Of a DNA stretch of 64,000 nucleotides, positions 1 through 10,284 are shown piece after piece. Every line of letters starts with the position of its first letter. Position 1 is the first letter of the stretch. Below the pieces are notes generated by a model. The model ran no database searches. It was not told where the DNA came from and saw only the letters and a program-made list of their open reading frames with translations. The position numbers and the translations under genes are program-made. The DNA comes from Lentinula raphanica (taxonomy: Eukaryota > Basidiomycota > Agaricomycetes > Agaricales > Omphalotaceae): the NCBI GenBank assembly GCA_027919835.1, contig JANVFP010000038.1, positions 186,001 to 250,000 of the forward strand, given 5' to 3'.

Positions 1-344
1 TCTCTCATCACAGAGTCGAAGAACCGAGTCCTCCGCATCATGTCCAACAAACTGTGTCCTTGATTCTGTTTGGTACTCCTGACTTTATCGATGTCATCCT
101 ATACTTGGGTCCATACCATGAGGGAGTCGCCGGGTTCTATTATCGTGAACACAAGTTTAATCCTGGTAAACGCGGCATTGCGCGAGGATATTCGTATTCA
201 CCATTGAACAATCCAACACAGGGAAAAGAGCCACTTGTCGATTTTCATGACCTATGGCATAGGCTCACTGCACTCTGGAACACGAAACATGCTCTTACGG
301 CGGTAAGGCACCAGATTGTGAACTTGTTGAAGAACTTCTACTGA
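1..344 (+). CDS. 3' end of a gene entering from the left edge (unrecognised)
   Basis: One frame is open from the window edge to a TGA at 342-344. It reads as plausible protein, for example a stretch VILYLGPYHEGVAGFYYREH near residues 33-52, with mixed composition and no low-complexity bias. A donor-like GTAAGG sits at 303, so the true last exon may continue by splicing rather than end at this stop. No start, signal or known domain is visible, and I do not recognise the family. It could also be a chance open frame. Confidence 0.3.
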   Translation, partial: SHHRVEEPSPPHHVQQTVSLILFGTPDFIDVILYLGPYHEGVAGFYYREHKFNPGKRGIARGYSYSPLNNPTQGKEPLVDFHDLWHRLTALWNTKHALTAVRHQIVNLLKNFY

Positions 345-990
345 TTATCGGTGTTATCTCTAGGAGAATTTAACAAGGCTGTCTGCCAGCACTCGCAGCA
401 AACACCGTCAATCGTGATTCGAGGCTTACCTGCTTACCCGGGGGCTAGCGCCGTAGTACTACATGATGGTCTGCCAAGAATGATATGTGCCATGTGTACT
501 TTTGTGTGCCGTCGCATTTCTTCCAGGACATAGGAGTTCGCGCATGTACTAGATATGATCATCACTGGTAGCCATTAAATATTGTTTCTCTGTACTTATA
601 TATTTTCCTTCGATTTCACCTGTACATGTGTTTGTCCTCGTAATTTTGAATGTGAGTAAGACTAGCAAAGAATCCTGTACTCAGTGGGTCGAGTTCATTC
701 CAAATCAATGCCTGCAAAGGAATACATCCAAGGATACATTGATTTAGTCGCCCACTGCAGGGTTTTATCAAACTTCGTCTTTGTTCATATGTGTTTGTGG
801 ATCAGTGAAGCCATCATCGTCTCATCATCTCCGTGATCACTGAGATCGGTTCCATTTTCCTCCTATCTGAGCGGCGGCAGATGATCCTATGTAGGCCTGT
901 AGAGGCCTGTGCTCGCTTGAGACAGCTTGAGACTGAAGGAAGAGCAGGAGGCCCGAGGAGGACACGACAGCCCTATGTTCGTTCGGGAAA

Positions 991-1232
991 GAAAACACAT
1001 GGGCGCGAAGATATACTCTGGAGATATGCGAAGATAAGATACTTTATCGACGATGATTTCGCTTGAGAGTGAAGGCTGAGCAGGAGAACACATGGGCGTG
1101 GAGATATATTCTGGAGATATGCGAAGATAAGATACTTTATCGACGATGAGTTCGCAAAAGTTGAGCAGGAGAACACACTAGAACGCATGGGCATGGAGAT
1201 AGATGGAGATGTGCGAAGATAGATATCATCGG
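991..1232. repeat. ~90 bp tandem repeat, 2.7 copies
   Basis: Three successive units begin at 991, 1086 and 1171, each with a GAACACATGGGC-like start. Units 1 (95 bp) and 2 (85 bp) share a long nearly identical core (GGAGATATGCGAAGATAAGA and the following ~20 bases). Unit 3 is truncated and more diverged. The differences are a 10 bp gap around 1064-1075 and scattered substitutions. The repeat lies about 250 bp upstream of a secreted-protein gene, so promoter copy-number variation is possible. Confidence 0.85.
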
Positions 1233-1350
1233 CAACAACTCAGTGAAAATAATTGCCACAAACATGCACAAATATTTACCAGCCACGGACTCCCAGTGCA
1301 TAAAAGACTCGAATGACAAGCCCGATTTCTTACCCCCCGCCCCATCGTAT

Positions 1351-1357
1351 TATAAAA
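1351..1357 (+). promoter_or_regulatory. TATA box of the small secreted-protein gene
   Basis: TATAAAA lies 128 bp upstream of the ATG at 1479, preceded by a C-rich stretch and followed by pyrimidine-rich sequence, as in strongly expressed fungal promoters. Confidence 0.55.
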
Positions 1358-1478
1358 ACTGCTGGCAGTTTTTACTTGCTCGGACACTCTTACCTTGACA
1401 CCAACCAGTATCGCTAGGTATCACTTTTCTCACCATCGTTGTATGATACATCCTGATCCATCATCTCACCGCTAGACG

Positions 1479-2130
1479 ATGAAATCAATGTTCTACCGCC
1501 TCCGATTCGTACACCTCATATTCGGTCTCGTTCTGATTGGTGCTGTGACTTCTGCACCGGTAGTGGATGCTGGGCTCGTGTCCGGGAGCCCAGCGACACA
1601 GGGCCCTAGTCACGCTGAATTATACACACCTAAGAAGAATAAGCATTTGGTCGGACATGAGGACGTTTACTCGGAAGAGTTGACGCCCGAGAAGGCTAAA
1701 GTGAGTGAACAAGTTCTGCTTTGAGTAAAGTTCATTCGATTCTACTATCACCATGTAGGAGGAATTTGCGGAATATATCAAGGAAGTCACTTCGACACCG
1801 GGATATATCCAAGGCCACATTTATTTCACTCCCCCACTGGTCGTACCCCGTCCAGAGGCGAAACTCTCGGGAACAGAGGCCGGTGTGAAAGAAGAGCAGG
1901 AATCGATGCTTAAAGTGTTGATGAAAGCACAGTCTCGAGATGATGTACATTGGGACAAGGCGGAGAAAGTGGCAAGTTTGTTGTATGACAAGCCACTGGA
2001 ACCTGGGGTTAAATCGTTTAGTTACCGGGTTGATTGGGTGTATGATACTCCACCGAAACGTAACGGCTGCCTGGTACATGATGCTTCCCTGTTTGCTCAG
2101 GATAACGTCAAACTGCCGTGGTGTTTGTAG
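1479..2130 (+). CDS. Small secreted protein, 197 aa
   Basis: Two exons, 1479-1700 and 1759-2130, joined by a 58 bp GTGAGT...TAG intron in phase 0. The protein begins with two basic residues and a hydrophobic run (residues 10-25, LIFGLVLIGAVTSA), a good signal peptide with cleavage near Ala26. The mature part is about 170 residues, acidic and Lys/Glu-rich, with only two cysteines near the C-terminus (GCLVHD and the terminal WCL). No known domain is recognised. The first exon is exactly 74 codons, as is that of the secreted gene at 60962, and both split just after a Lys/Glu-rich stretch, but sequence similarity is too weak to claim common origin. It may be an effector-like or cell-wall protein; this is a guess from size and export only. 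Confidence 0.72.
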
Positions 2131-3461
2131 TACACGATCGCCAGTTTGCCATTGTAACCGTAAATGTACTATAGAAATTTGATATTTCTAGCTATATCAT
2201 CTGTGATTCTGTGTCACGAATTTCGTGCTGATTCCTCCTGATTCCTCACTGAAGTTCAGAGACACCATTTTATGCACCCTCAGTGTCCCTAACCTAGTAT
2301 CGGAATCATTCTCGAACCTTTTCGCAATGACTAGTACGTACATAGTAGATAATGCTTTCCATATTGCGAGAACATGGCAGAAATATCAACAGTTTCATTC
2401 GTTGAAGTAGGAAGAGTCTACCGAACAACTGCAACATTGAAGGCCGCCACAGTCTTCATCCTGATAAGTATGAGAACGTGAAGCACCGTAGTAATTCTTT
2501 GATGTCTAAGTGAATATGCAGTGCACCGTAGATCATCGTTATTTTGGCAGTAGGTTTGAAGTTACCGTGATTTCGGTCAAAAACTCGAATTAACGGTGAA
2601 ATACTGAGGCAGCGATAGGAAATGACAGTAGGGATAGATATGTACGAAATGCAAAGCGATCAACAGCGAACGAAAGCGATGTGCAGTAGCAAGATATTGA
2701 AACGATTATCAACAACAGTTTTCAAAGCGACATATACATACTGAAGGAGAGATGTGCCATGTAGGAAGGGAAGAAGGTTTGAAAGATACGGTGGTGAGGA
2801 TGGTGATGAAGAAATGGTTCAAACATAGCGGTGGTTTTTGAAATTGCAGTAAAAATGCGTGCAGTACGTTTTAACAAGCGACAAATGGGTTTTTGATCAA
2901 AAAATGCAAAAGCAAAATGCGAAGGGAAGTGTCGAAAACATTGGAGCGTAGAATCGAATGGCAAGATGAAACTCCAGCGCGTTCGAACCCGAAAGTAGAC
3001 CATGGGCGATGCCTACTGACGGGTTACGGAAACACTAGATGGGCTATGATGAACTGTCCGAAGTGACGAGAGAGATGTCGATGAATGTGCCGAGGGCATA
3101 CCGAAGCTTTTTCAAGAGTAGTGATTGATACGAGGATACGATACGAATGTATGGCGAGGCTTTATGGTATGCTGAATTATTGCTGGAGGACATGCATATA
3201 CTGAAGTTCCTGATATAAGATTTGACCCGGAGTCAAGGTCGATACACGGCATAGGCGAGCAGCGGCCTGAGATTGGTGTTTTACGTCGTTAAGAAATTTT
3301 TGGCTCGAGGGCGTCGAATAAGATGATGAGCTGAGTGCAAGATGAATTGATGTTGATGTCGAGAGAATGCAAGTTCGATGCTTGGAATGAAGATGTTGAT
3401 GTTGATGATAACAAGAGCAGAATGTCAAGAATAAAGCAAGATTTTGGTCGAACGCGTGTTT
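2131..3461. other. Intergenic, 1.3 kb, nothing recognised
   Basis: Only short open frames with no domain or splice support. It contains the 3' flanks of the secreted gene (plus) and of the PUF gene (minus), which converge here. Confidence 0.6.
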
Positions 3462-6400
3462 TTAATATCCATAGTAAGCACGCTAGAAGAATGCAGAGTG
3501 AGCCAGGTTTGTGAATTCGATGCGCTAGATAGCAAGGACTCACCATCCGATCACTAAGAAAGGCATAATCGGCACTTGTCAATCAACTTGACGGGCAATC
3601 AAGTAACAAATTATACTGACAACAACCAGATAACCTTTGAGCCCGTCTTACATCCCCTCAGAGTAACGATGTGTCCTCTGATGCAATCGTACAGAAGAGC
3701 TCGCTGTTCCCTATCGGCCTGTAAGCAGACGCACGTTAGAACTGACTTTACGAAAAAGGACAACAAGTACATACGGAGGGCAAGACGCTAGCGATGAGTT
3801 GACTTCCGGTGACGGAAAGCGCAAGGTCAACAACCATTGCGCGCCGAGAGGAGCTGCAATTTGCAAGGAATCAATATCTCGTATTCGGTTCCAAGCGAGT
3901 TGATAGGAACTACCTTTTAGCAGGCTCACACATGCGCTTGACAACCCTGTCGAGGGTTTCCTTACCACCTTCCTTCAGGGCCTTCGTAATTGACTTATAC
4001 CCTTGCTCGTTCGTTGAATATTCCAACAGGCCGGCGATAAGATGGTCCAGAGTAAGTTGACGATGTTGGTCAGAACCATGCTCGAGGACTAAGAGAATTC
4101 GCGCTTAGCAACCGGGGGCAGATGTACACGAATGCTAACTTACTGTGCTGAACGCAGTAGCTACCCCATTGGTTCTTCGCGACCTCACTAAAGACAGAAG
4201 CACCTTGGTTTAGCAACTCGTCGATGATGCCGTCCTTAGCACTGTCTTCGAGGTTTTCGAACGCATGCTAAATTCGGTTTGATGAGTCGATAATGAACAT
4301 GATATTGAGCTAAGATTATTCCTTACCTGGACGACCAGCGATCCCGTTTCATGGCAGGCAAGAGCAGCCCATTTACCCTTGAGGGACTTGTTGACACTAG
4401 GAGCATGATATGTCACTCGAACGACGAATGACAGATTGACATCCAAATAACTTACTATGTGAAGATGGGGGGAGCCGGAGGAGTCCAAGTTAGCTCCATG
4501 ATCTGAGGTTCATGATCAGAAGCTGAAATGTTGGCAACGGTCTATGAATCGCTCTTACCTTGCTCCATACGTGACTGGCATGCTTGTTGACGAGAGTCTG
4601 CGCAGGGTCACCCAGAAGCAGCTCGGACACAATGAGAAGCCTGATATCCTCTTCACAATCGAGCGCTTTTTGAAGAACATGGCACCCATAGCAGTTAGTG
4701 GCCAGTTCGACGATGCGACCCCTACAGCAGGAAGGTTAGCACGGTTACTGGACTCAACAATATCTTGGCTGAAATACCTCATGCACGAGGCAATCTTCTT
4801 TCTCTCCTCGGCTGTAGAAGCAGCCTCTAGACAACGTTGAACAGCCCAGTTGCCAAACCTACCGATTGATAGTGTGAGAATGGTGGACACGAATTGCAGA
4901 AATCAGTGGGAACACGAACCTATGAGCCATCATCTCGAACCCTCGAGCGCAAATCGCATCTACGATCTTGGCGCGTTCGGCAACATCTGCAACTTTGAGC
5001 TTTTGTTGGAGAAAAATGCTTGCTTGTTGATCGGAGGACTTGATGATTCTGGACACAAACGAATGGTACGGAGGAGAGGAAGAAGGGTGAAGCAACGAAA
5101 GAAAGTTGATAGGCTGAGGATCCGACGATGAACGAACATGATCGGAGGAAGAAGGGACATCATTCAGTCTCAAGTCAGAGAAATCTCAAGTATCAACGAG
5201 CTTACCTCATGTGCGCCTTGTGGCGAAGAAGGTTCGCGTACGTGTCCCGCGTTTCCTGTCGAGGATTGGTGTCGGTTATGGTGACCATCGGCAGGCCCGA
5301 TAGAGTGCTGCTGGTGATGCTGGTTTGTAGAAAAGCCGCTAGAGGAAGATGAGGCACTTGAACGTAACGAAGGAGGCGCGTGGATGGAATCTTCGATTCC
5401 ACCACCACCACCACCGCCACCGCTAGACACAACGCCAGCATAAGTAGGAGTCGCGTCCATGGAAAGCCCTAAGCCGAAACCGTTGGGGGCACCAGAAGCA
5501 TGGATACCAGAAGACAACGAGGAGGCCATAGTGTTGTGGGAAAGCAACGAGCCATCATCTGTGCGCAACCATTCCCCATTCGACGAGAGCTGTTGGAACT
5601 GTTGTTGAGGCTGATTATAGCTCATAGCAGACTGCGAAAGAAGCTGATGCGCGGGAATGACCTGTTGAGGAATATGCCAATCTCCAGACGACAGACTAGA
5701 ACGGGAAGTACTGCCAGCCCCAAGAGCATCTCCGCGCTGGACCAGGTTAGTCTGCCCAAAGTTCTGGGCGGATAAAGCAGCATATAGAGGCTGATTCGGA
5801 AGGAGACCACCTTGAGGCGAAGAATGATAAAGAGCATACGAGTGAGCAGAAGGAAGGTTAGGAGCGGTAGGAGAAGATTGCTCGCTGACGTAGTTTTTGA
5901 AGATGGGCGAAGACGAAGCATTGGAAATGAGAGGGAAATTGGTGCTACTAGAGTTTGCAGCGGAGATCACGGTCTGTGACAGATAAGGTGGTGAATTGCT
6001 CGGACGCGTGGGAGACCCAGGCTCATCGAAGAGGAGGGACGGATGCGTCAAGAACGCAGGTCCCCGCGCCCCAGAAGCCATTATGTCGTAAGGAGATTGA
6101 AGCTGTTGCTTCAAGTTCACGTCGCTGCAGGGCCTCGTGGGAGAAAGGTCGGTCGGAGTAAGGAGTGCAGAAGAGATAGAGACTGGAGAGAAATCAGGAG
6201 AACCAGGAGACGTCTCAAAGTTGAGATTAGGTAGAGCTTTTTGATTGAGATGATAAGGGCCGGGAGAATTGAGATCCAGAGTGCGTAGGAGTTGTTCAAC
6301 ATGCTGATAGATAGTTGGTGTAAGCCATAAAAGTACGAAAACACAGATACGACGCATACATACCGTATGAGGTTCAAAATCAAGAGTCACATTCTTCCTA

Positions 6401-6696
6401 CCGTCCCCGATCGCACCGACGGAAGCCATATTCTTGGGTGGCGAAGGACCAAAGACGTCTTCACGAGTGATCGCCGAGCATGGCACAGACGGTGTATGCT
6501 GAAGCTCAGAGCGAGTCGCCAGCTGTGTATCGGATTCGGCCACTCGAGAAAAAGAGTCCAGAGCCTTTGGCCACGTAGTGTCCAAGGGTTGCGGTTGAGG
6601 AGCCCAGATAGAAGCTAACGAACCTGCTCCAGACTGTCGAGGACGAGACAAAACCTGATCGTCGAACGCGGTGGAAGGAGCAGTGTCGGTAGACAT
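3462..6696 (-). CDS. PUF (Pumilio-family) RNA-binding protein, 830 aa
   Basis: Thirteen exons, all phase-consist: 6696-6364, 6303-5206, 5113-4920, 4858-4778, 4721-4559, 4502-4456, 4396-4327, 4267-4144, 4088-3914, 3853-3775, 3718-3621, 3553-3544, 3482-3462. Residues 1-477 are Ser/Pro/Gln-rich and disordered, with a nine-Gly run. Residues ~480-830 form PUF repeats: FGNWAVQRCLE, TNCYGCHVLQKALD, HETGSLVVQHAFE, NQWGSYCVQH, and the ending CKTGSKVIWLFDRMRAYYGY. Such proteins bind 3' UTR motifs and repress or localise mRNAs. The shape (long disordered N-terminus, C-terminal PUF block with an RAYYGY end) resembles the fungal Puf1/Jsn1-Puf2 branch more than Puf3; I see no RRM. The 10-nt exon 12 encodes only DRM plus one base. 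The first donor (6363, GTATGT) could be skipped in frame, since that 60 bp intron has no stop. Confidence 0.92.
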
Positions 6697-8511
6697 TGTT
6701 AAGAACGTCGCCGACGATGATCTCGAGTTTTAGTAAGAGGAAGAAAAGTGAAGAAGGAGATGGTAGTGGTGGGGAGATGAGTTGCAAAACGCGGACAAAG
6801 CGTAATTTATACTGATAGAGGCAGCGACAAGCTTCTTTTCCATATCTGGAATTTGTGTTTGATTGTCCTGCCTACTTCGGGCAACTCACTACCCTTTTAT
6901 AGTACCGGCCCCAAAATCTTTTACTGGAATCATTTTTGTGGTTGTATGCGCAATGACCCAGTAATTCTGTTGGCGAATTGTGTCCGAAAAAAAGACATGA
7001 GAGTTATAGTCTACGCCTAAGTTTGTTGAATGCTGGGCAGCAAGTTGGAAAATTATATAGTTTTCTACTTACCAGTAAAAGTCGTGCGCTACGAACGGTC
7101 TTAGGGTCTTGGAACCTATTTGCGCATTGACAGTCTACGATATCTACAGGCCCCAAGCTCAGAACGTTATCACAATGTAAATTGAGCTGACCATAGTCAT
7201 ACCTTTCTTCTCCAAGGGCCCTCCGAATAACAGATACCACAAAGTCCGCACACTGAACGAATTGAACAGTCAGACGGTGTCAGGTCTGAAGTATTTCTCG
7301 AACATTCACCGTCAGCCGTCACGGTCCATCAGACACTATCATCGTCACTATTTTTCAAGGCTAGCATATTGGATCCAGTAACGGGTCCCTTTTCCGAGCC
7401 CGACGAAGCCTAAAAAGTGAGGCGCATCAAGGAAAACCTCTGTCGCGCCGGAAAAGAGGGACAGTATGAAGCTATAAAGCGAGATATTCGGGAAATTGGA
7501 GGGCTTCCTGGTGGATCACACTTCTTGTATCATCGATGTCAGGTCCTGCCAGGTTACAAATGCCAATTAGTGCTACCTGTAAGGGCCGAATGGTAAAGCG
7601 AGCACGATGTTTTTCAAAGTTTTGGAATGTTCTGTCTCCGGTTCTGGTTATGAGTGAACTTGGAAAGTAGTTCAGGTTAAACACTAAGACGTACAGAGGG
7701 CATATGTTACTTACCAAGAAATCTCCTGGAAAAAAGACTTCGTCTACCGGAACCGATGTAAGTAGACAATCGCGAAGATCCTACCTTCTGGAATCACACT
7801 TCTTCTATGCTTCGACGATCATGAGCACCAATGGCAAGACGACCAATACGTTCTGAATTTCACTGCTTTCCATTTGCTGCACGTTCCACGAGGCACTCCC
7901 CTTATTTGCTGGCTGTTACACGAGGTTTCCTGTATGCCTAGGAATTCCTCATACAATATTGACAGATTTGTGACTTTTGGCTCACTATTTCTGCTGGGTT
8001 CGGCCGATAAGCAGCTTCAGTGCGTCAGTGAATTCTGTATCAAACTGAGGAGCAGAGTCATAGTACATCATCCCGAGAGCCACGACTGCTAGCGCGGCGA
8101 CCGTATGACGTGAATGAGAGCCAAAAGACTCAAGAGAGCCAGACGAGAGCAACAGTGGAACAGCGGAGTACGAAACTTCTTTCAAACTCCGATCTGCCAA
8201 CTTTGCGCTGAGGCAATTGAAATTCTGCAAATCTCATGTCTGTTTTATAACTGACACTGGCGTTCTGGTTACCCAATGCCTAACACTACTCATCTTCATC
8301 TAGAGTTGATATTCCATGCTATAGACGAGGCTTGAGCAACGAGTCTCTGCTCGAGGCTTCGAGCATTGATAACCTCGGTCGGAGGTCTTGTACTTACGAT
8401 TTACTGAGGCCGAAGCCGAAAGGAAAACGTCAGCCGTTCCAACATATGCAACGGTACAACAACATACGGCCGCTCTCTCAAACGTTTCCATGCCGTAAAT
8501 ACTTCACCTTC
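6697..8511. other. Intergenic region with unassigned minus-strand coding-like pieces
   Basis: Several minus-strand stretches look protein-coding but cannot be joined into one gene. 8228-7985 reads AVPLLLSSGSLESFG then TVAALAVVALGMMYYDSAPQ. 7660-7500 contains FTIRPLQVALIGICNLAGPD. 7440-7350 contains DAPHFLGFVGLGKGTRYWIQ. 7235-7030 contains VVSVIRRALGEERYDYGQLN and PVDIVDCQCANRFQDPKTVR. Good donors and acceptors exist (for example GTAAGT at 7033), yet all three frames between 7350 and 7260 carry stops. It may be a decayed gene or one whose exons I mis-joined. The PUF promoter occupies the left end. Confidence 0.35.
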
Positions 8512-10148
8512 ATGGACGTTCATCTTCACGTCCTCCTCCACGGATTATGGGGGACGACGAAGCACCTCGAATCCGCTTCGCGCGTGTTCTCCGCCCGACA
8601 TTGCCAAACAGACTCAAAACAACAAGCTCCCTCGGACCCAGAACTTGCGATTGCCGCAGAGTCTCAAGTCCGAATCCAGCTTCTTTCAATCGAGGCGAAT
8701 CAAGGAAGCAAGACCTACGACGGAATCGACTGGAGTGCTGAACGAGCAGTGGAAGAGGTGTGGTGACAATGTTTACTATATGATTCTTCTACTACGCGCA
8801 GTCAGTCTGACTGGGGTACTTTAACTCATGCAGATACGCGAATCCATCCGCGAAATGTCTAGTAAAGGTGACCGCGTAGTCAAGTTTTCAATTACGGGGT
8901 ATAGTCTCGGTGGTCTTTGTGCACGCTATGTTGTAGCGTAAGTGTCACTGTAAACGCCCTTTACTTACATCGGATTCGTACTCACGGCGATGTATGTACA
9001 TAGCATCCTTTACGCTCAGCACTTTTTCGACTCCGTTCAGCCTGTGAACTTTGTCACATTTGCAACGCCGCATATAGGAATTCCACGGATAGAGGGATCC
9101 TTGTTTTCCAGAATTTCTCGGTACGTTGGTTCGAGGATGCTAGGAAGCACTGGAAAGCAATTGTATTGTCTTGATCGCTGGGCTGGGACGACGCGTCCGT
9201 TACTTGAAATAATGGCAGACAAAGGTCTGCGTAACTCTCTCCCCAGAATAGTGAACTTGGAAATGTTGACGAGCCTTTGTAGATCTCGTCTTTTGGAAAG
9301 CATTGAACGCGTTCCATAACATTGACATATACGCAAATGCGTGCGTATCGCTCCTTCTTGTCCTTGCAATTGACTGAACGAGTCATCCAGTATTCATGAT
9401 AGAATGGTTCCATACCTCACAGGTGCTTTCGAACTTGCCGATCCATTCAAGGATCAGGAAGATAACCTTGATATGTGCGTCGAGTTTTGTATATCGTTCA
9501 TCGCATGATATCAAACGCCCTCGCAGCAAATTCATCCCTGGTTATCAACCAATGATGGAATCCTGGACACCCAAGGATCAGAGCGAAGGCAAGACAAAGA
9601 GATCTCTTCCAGAGCGTTGGGAAGCTTTGAAACCTCTTCCCTTGATGGGGCCATTCATTCAGTGGGACTTCCCCTACAATCTGGTAAACTCGGTTGATTG
9701 TCGATGTTCTTCCCGGTTTCTGAAGTATTTTCTGTAGATAATCATGGCCTTGATGCCTATAATCCTCGCAATTCTAGTCGTGCTGGTGCCCATCATATTC
9801 GTTCTGAACACCCGCTCTTCCGAACAACGCGTTAGCATCCTCGAAAAGGCGTCTGCGTCTGCACAAGAGAGATTGGCACAGATGTTCGCCACTTTAGACT
9901 ATGTCGGTCAAGACACGGAATCGACATTAGAACAAAAGTCCCAAGGAGTTTCAGAAGGCAGTCTTTCTGAGGTACAACGAAAGATGGTCGCGAACCTCAA
10001 CAAGTTGTCAGTCAGAAAGCATCTAACGTGGATTCATCCTGTTCGCAACAGCCATGCAATCATCATTTGTCGAGAAGAGAAACAGTATGCTGGACATGGA
10101 TTGGGCGAAGGCGTGCTTAGACATTGGGCGGATCATTTTGTTTCGTAG
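8512..10148 (+). CDS. DUF676-type putative serine lipase, 426 aa
   Basis: Seven exons: 8512-8757, 8834-8937, 9004-9224, 9283-9340, 9391-9474, 9527-9683, 9738-10148. The start was chosen because the first beta strand with the oxyanion region (VHLHVLLHGLWG) follows the ATG at once, as in this family. Residues ~95-105 give the nucleophile elbow GYSLGGLCARY (G-x-S-x-G). FVTFATPHIGIP follows, and a later HDRMVPYLTG provides a candidate catalytic histidine region. A hydrophobic segment (MALMPIILAILVVLVPIIFVL, residues ~292-312) looks like one membrane anchor. Known relatives are the yeast Rog1/YOR059C group of phospholipase or monoacylglycerol-lipase-like proteins on lipid droplets or ER. The exact substrate cannot be read from the sequence. 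Confidence 0.88.
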
Positions 10149-10284
10149 TAGAGGGTAGAAATAAAGCCGGGGAATTCGATACTACTACACTCGATAGCTG
10201 CTAATATAGAAGGTTCCGATTCTCACTGATATAAGCGACCGCGGACACCGTGACAGGAAGTTGGCGAAAATGCGAACTGGAATC

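Larger units (their letters stand above)
345..1478. other. Intergenic region with tandem repeat and promoter
   Basis: No convincing coding region. It holds the ~90 bp tandem repeat at 991-1232 and, near its right end, the TATA-containing promoter of the small secreted-protein gene. The remainder is unremarkable. Confidence 0.6.

Noticed and set aside
1479..2130. Membership of this secreted gene in the duplicated family at 60.9-64 kb
   Set aside because: Same exon 1 length and intron phase, but no shared sequence block could be found by eye.
5170..5206. Stop at 5170 as the end of the PUF N-terminal exon
   Set aside because: A GTAAGC donor at 5205 and a CAG acceptor at 5114 keep the frame into PUF repeats, so the stop is intronic.
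5397..5421. CCA/CCG run as a regulatory microsatellite
   Set aside because: It encodes the poly-Gly stretch of the PUF protein and needs no other explanation.
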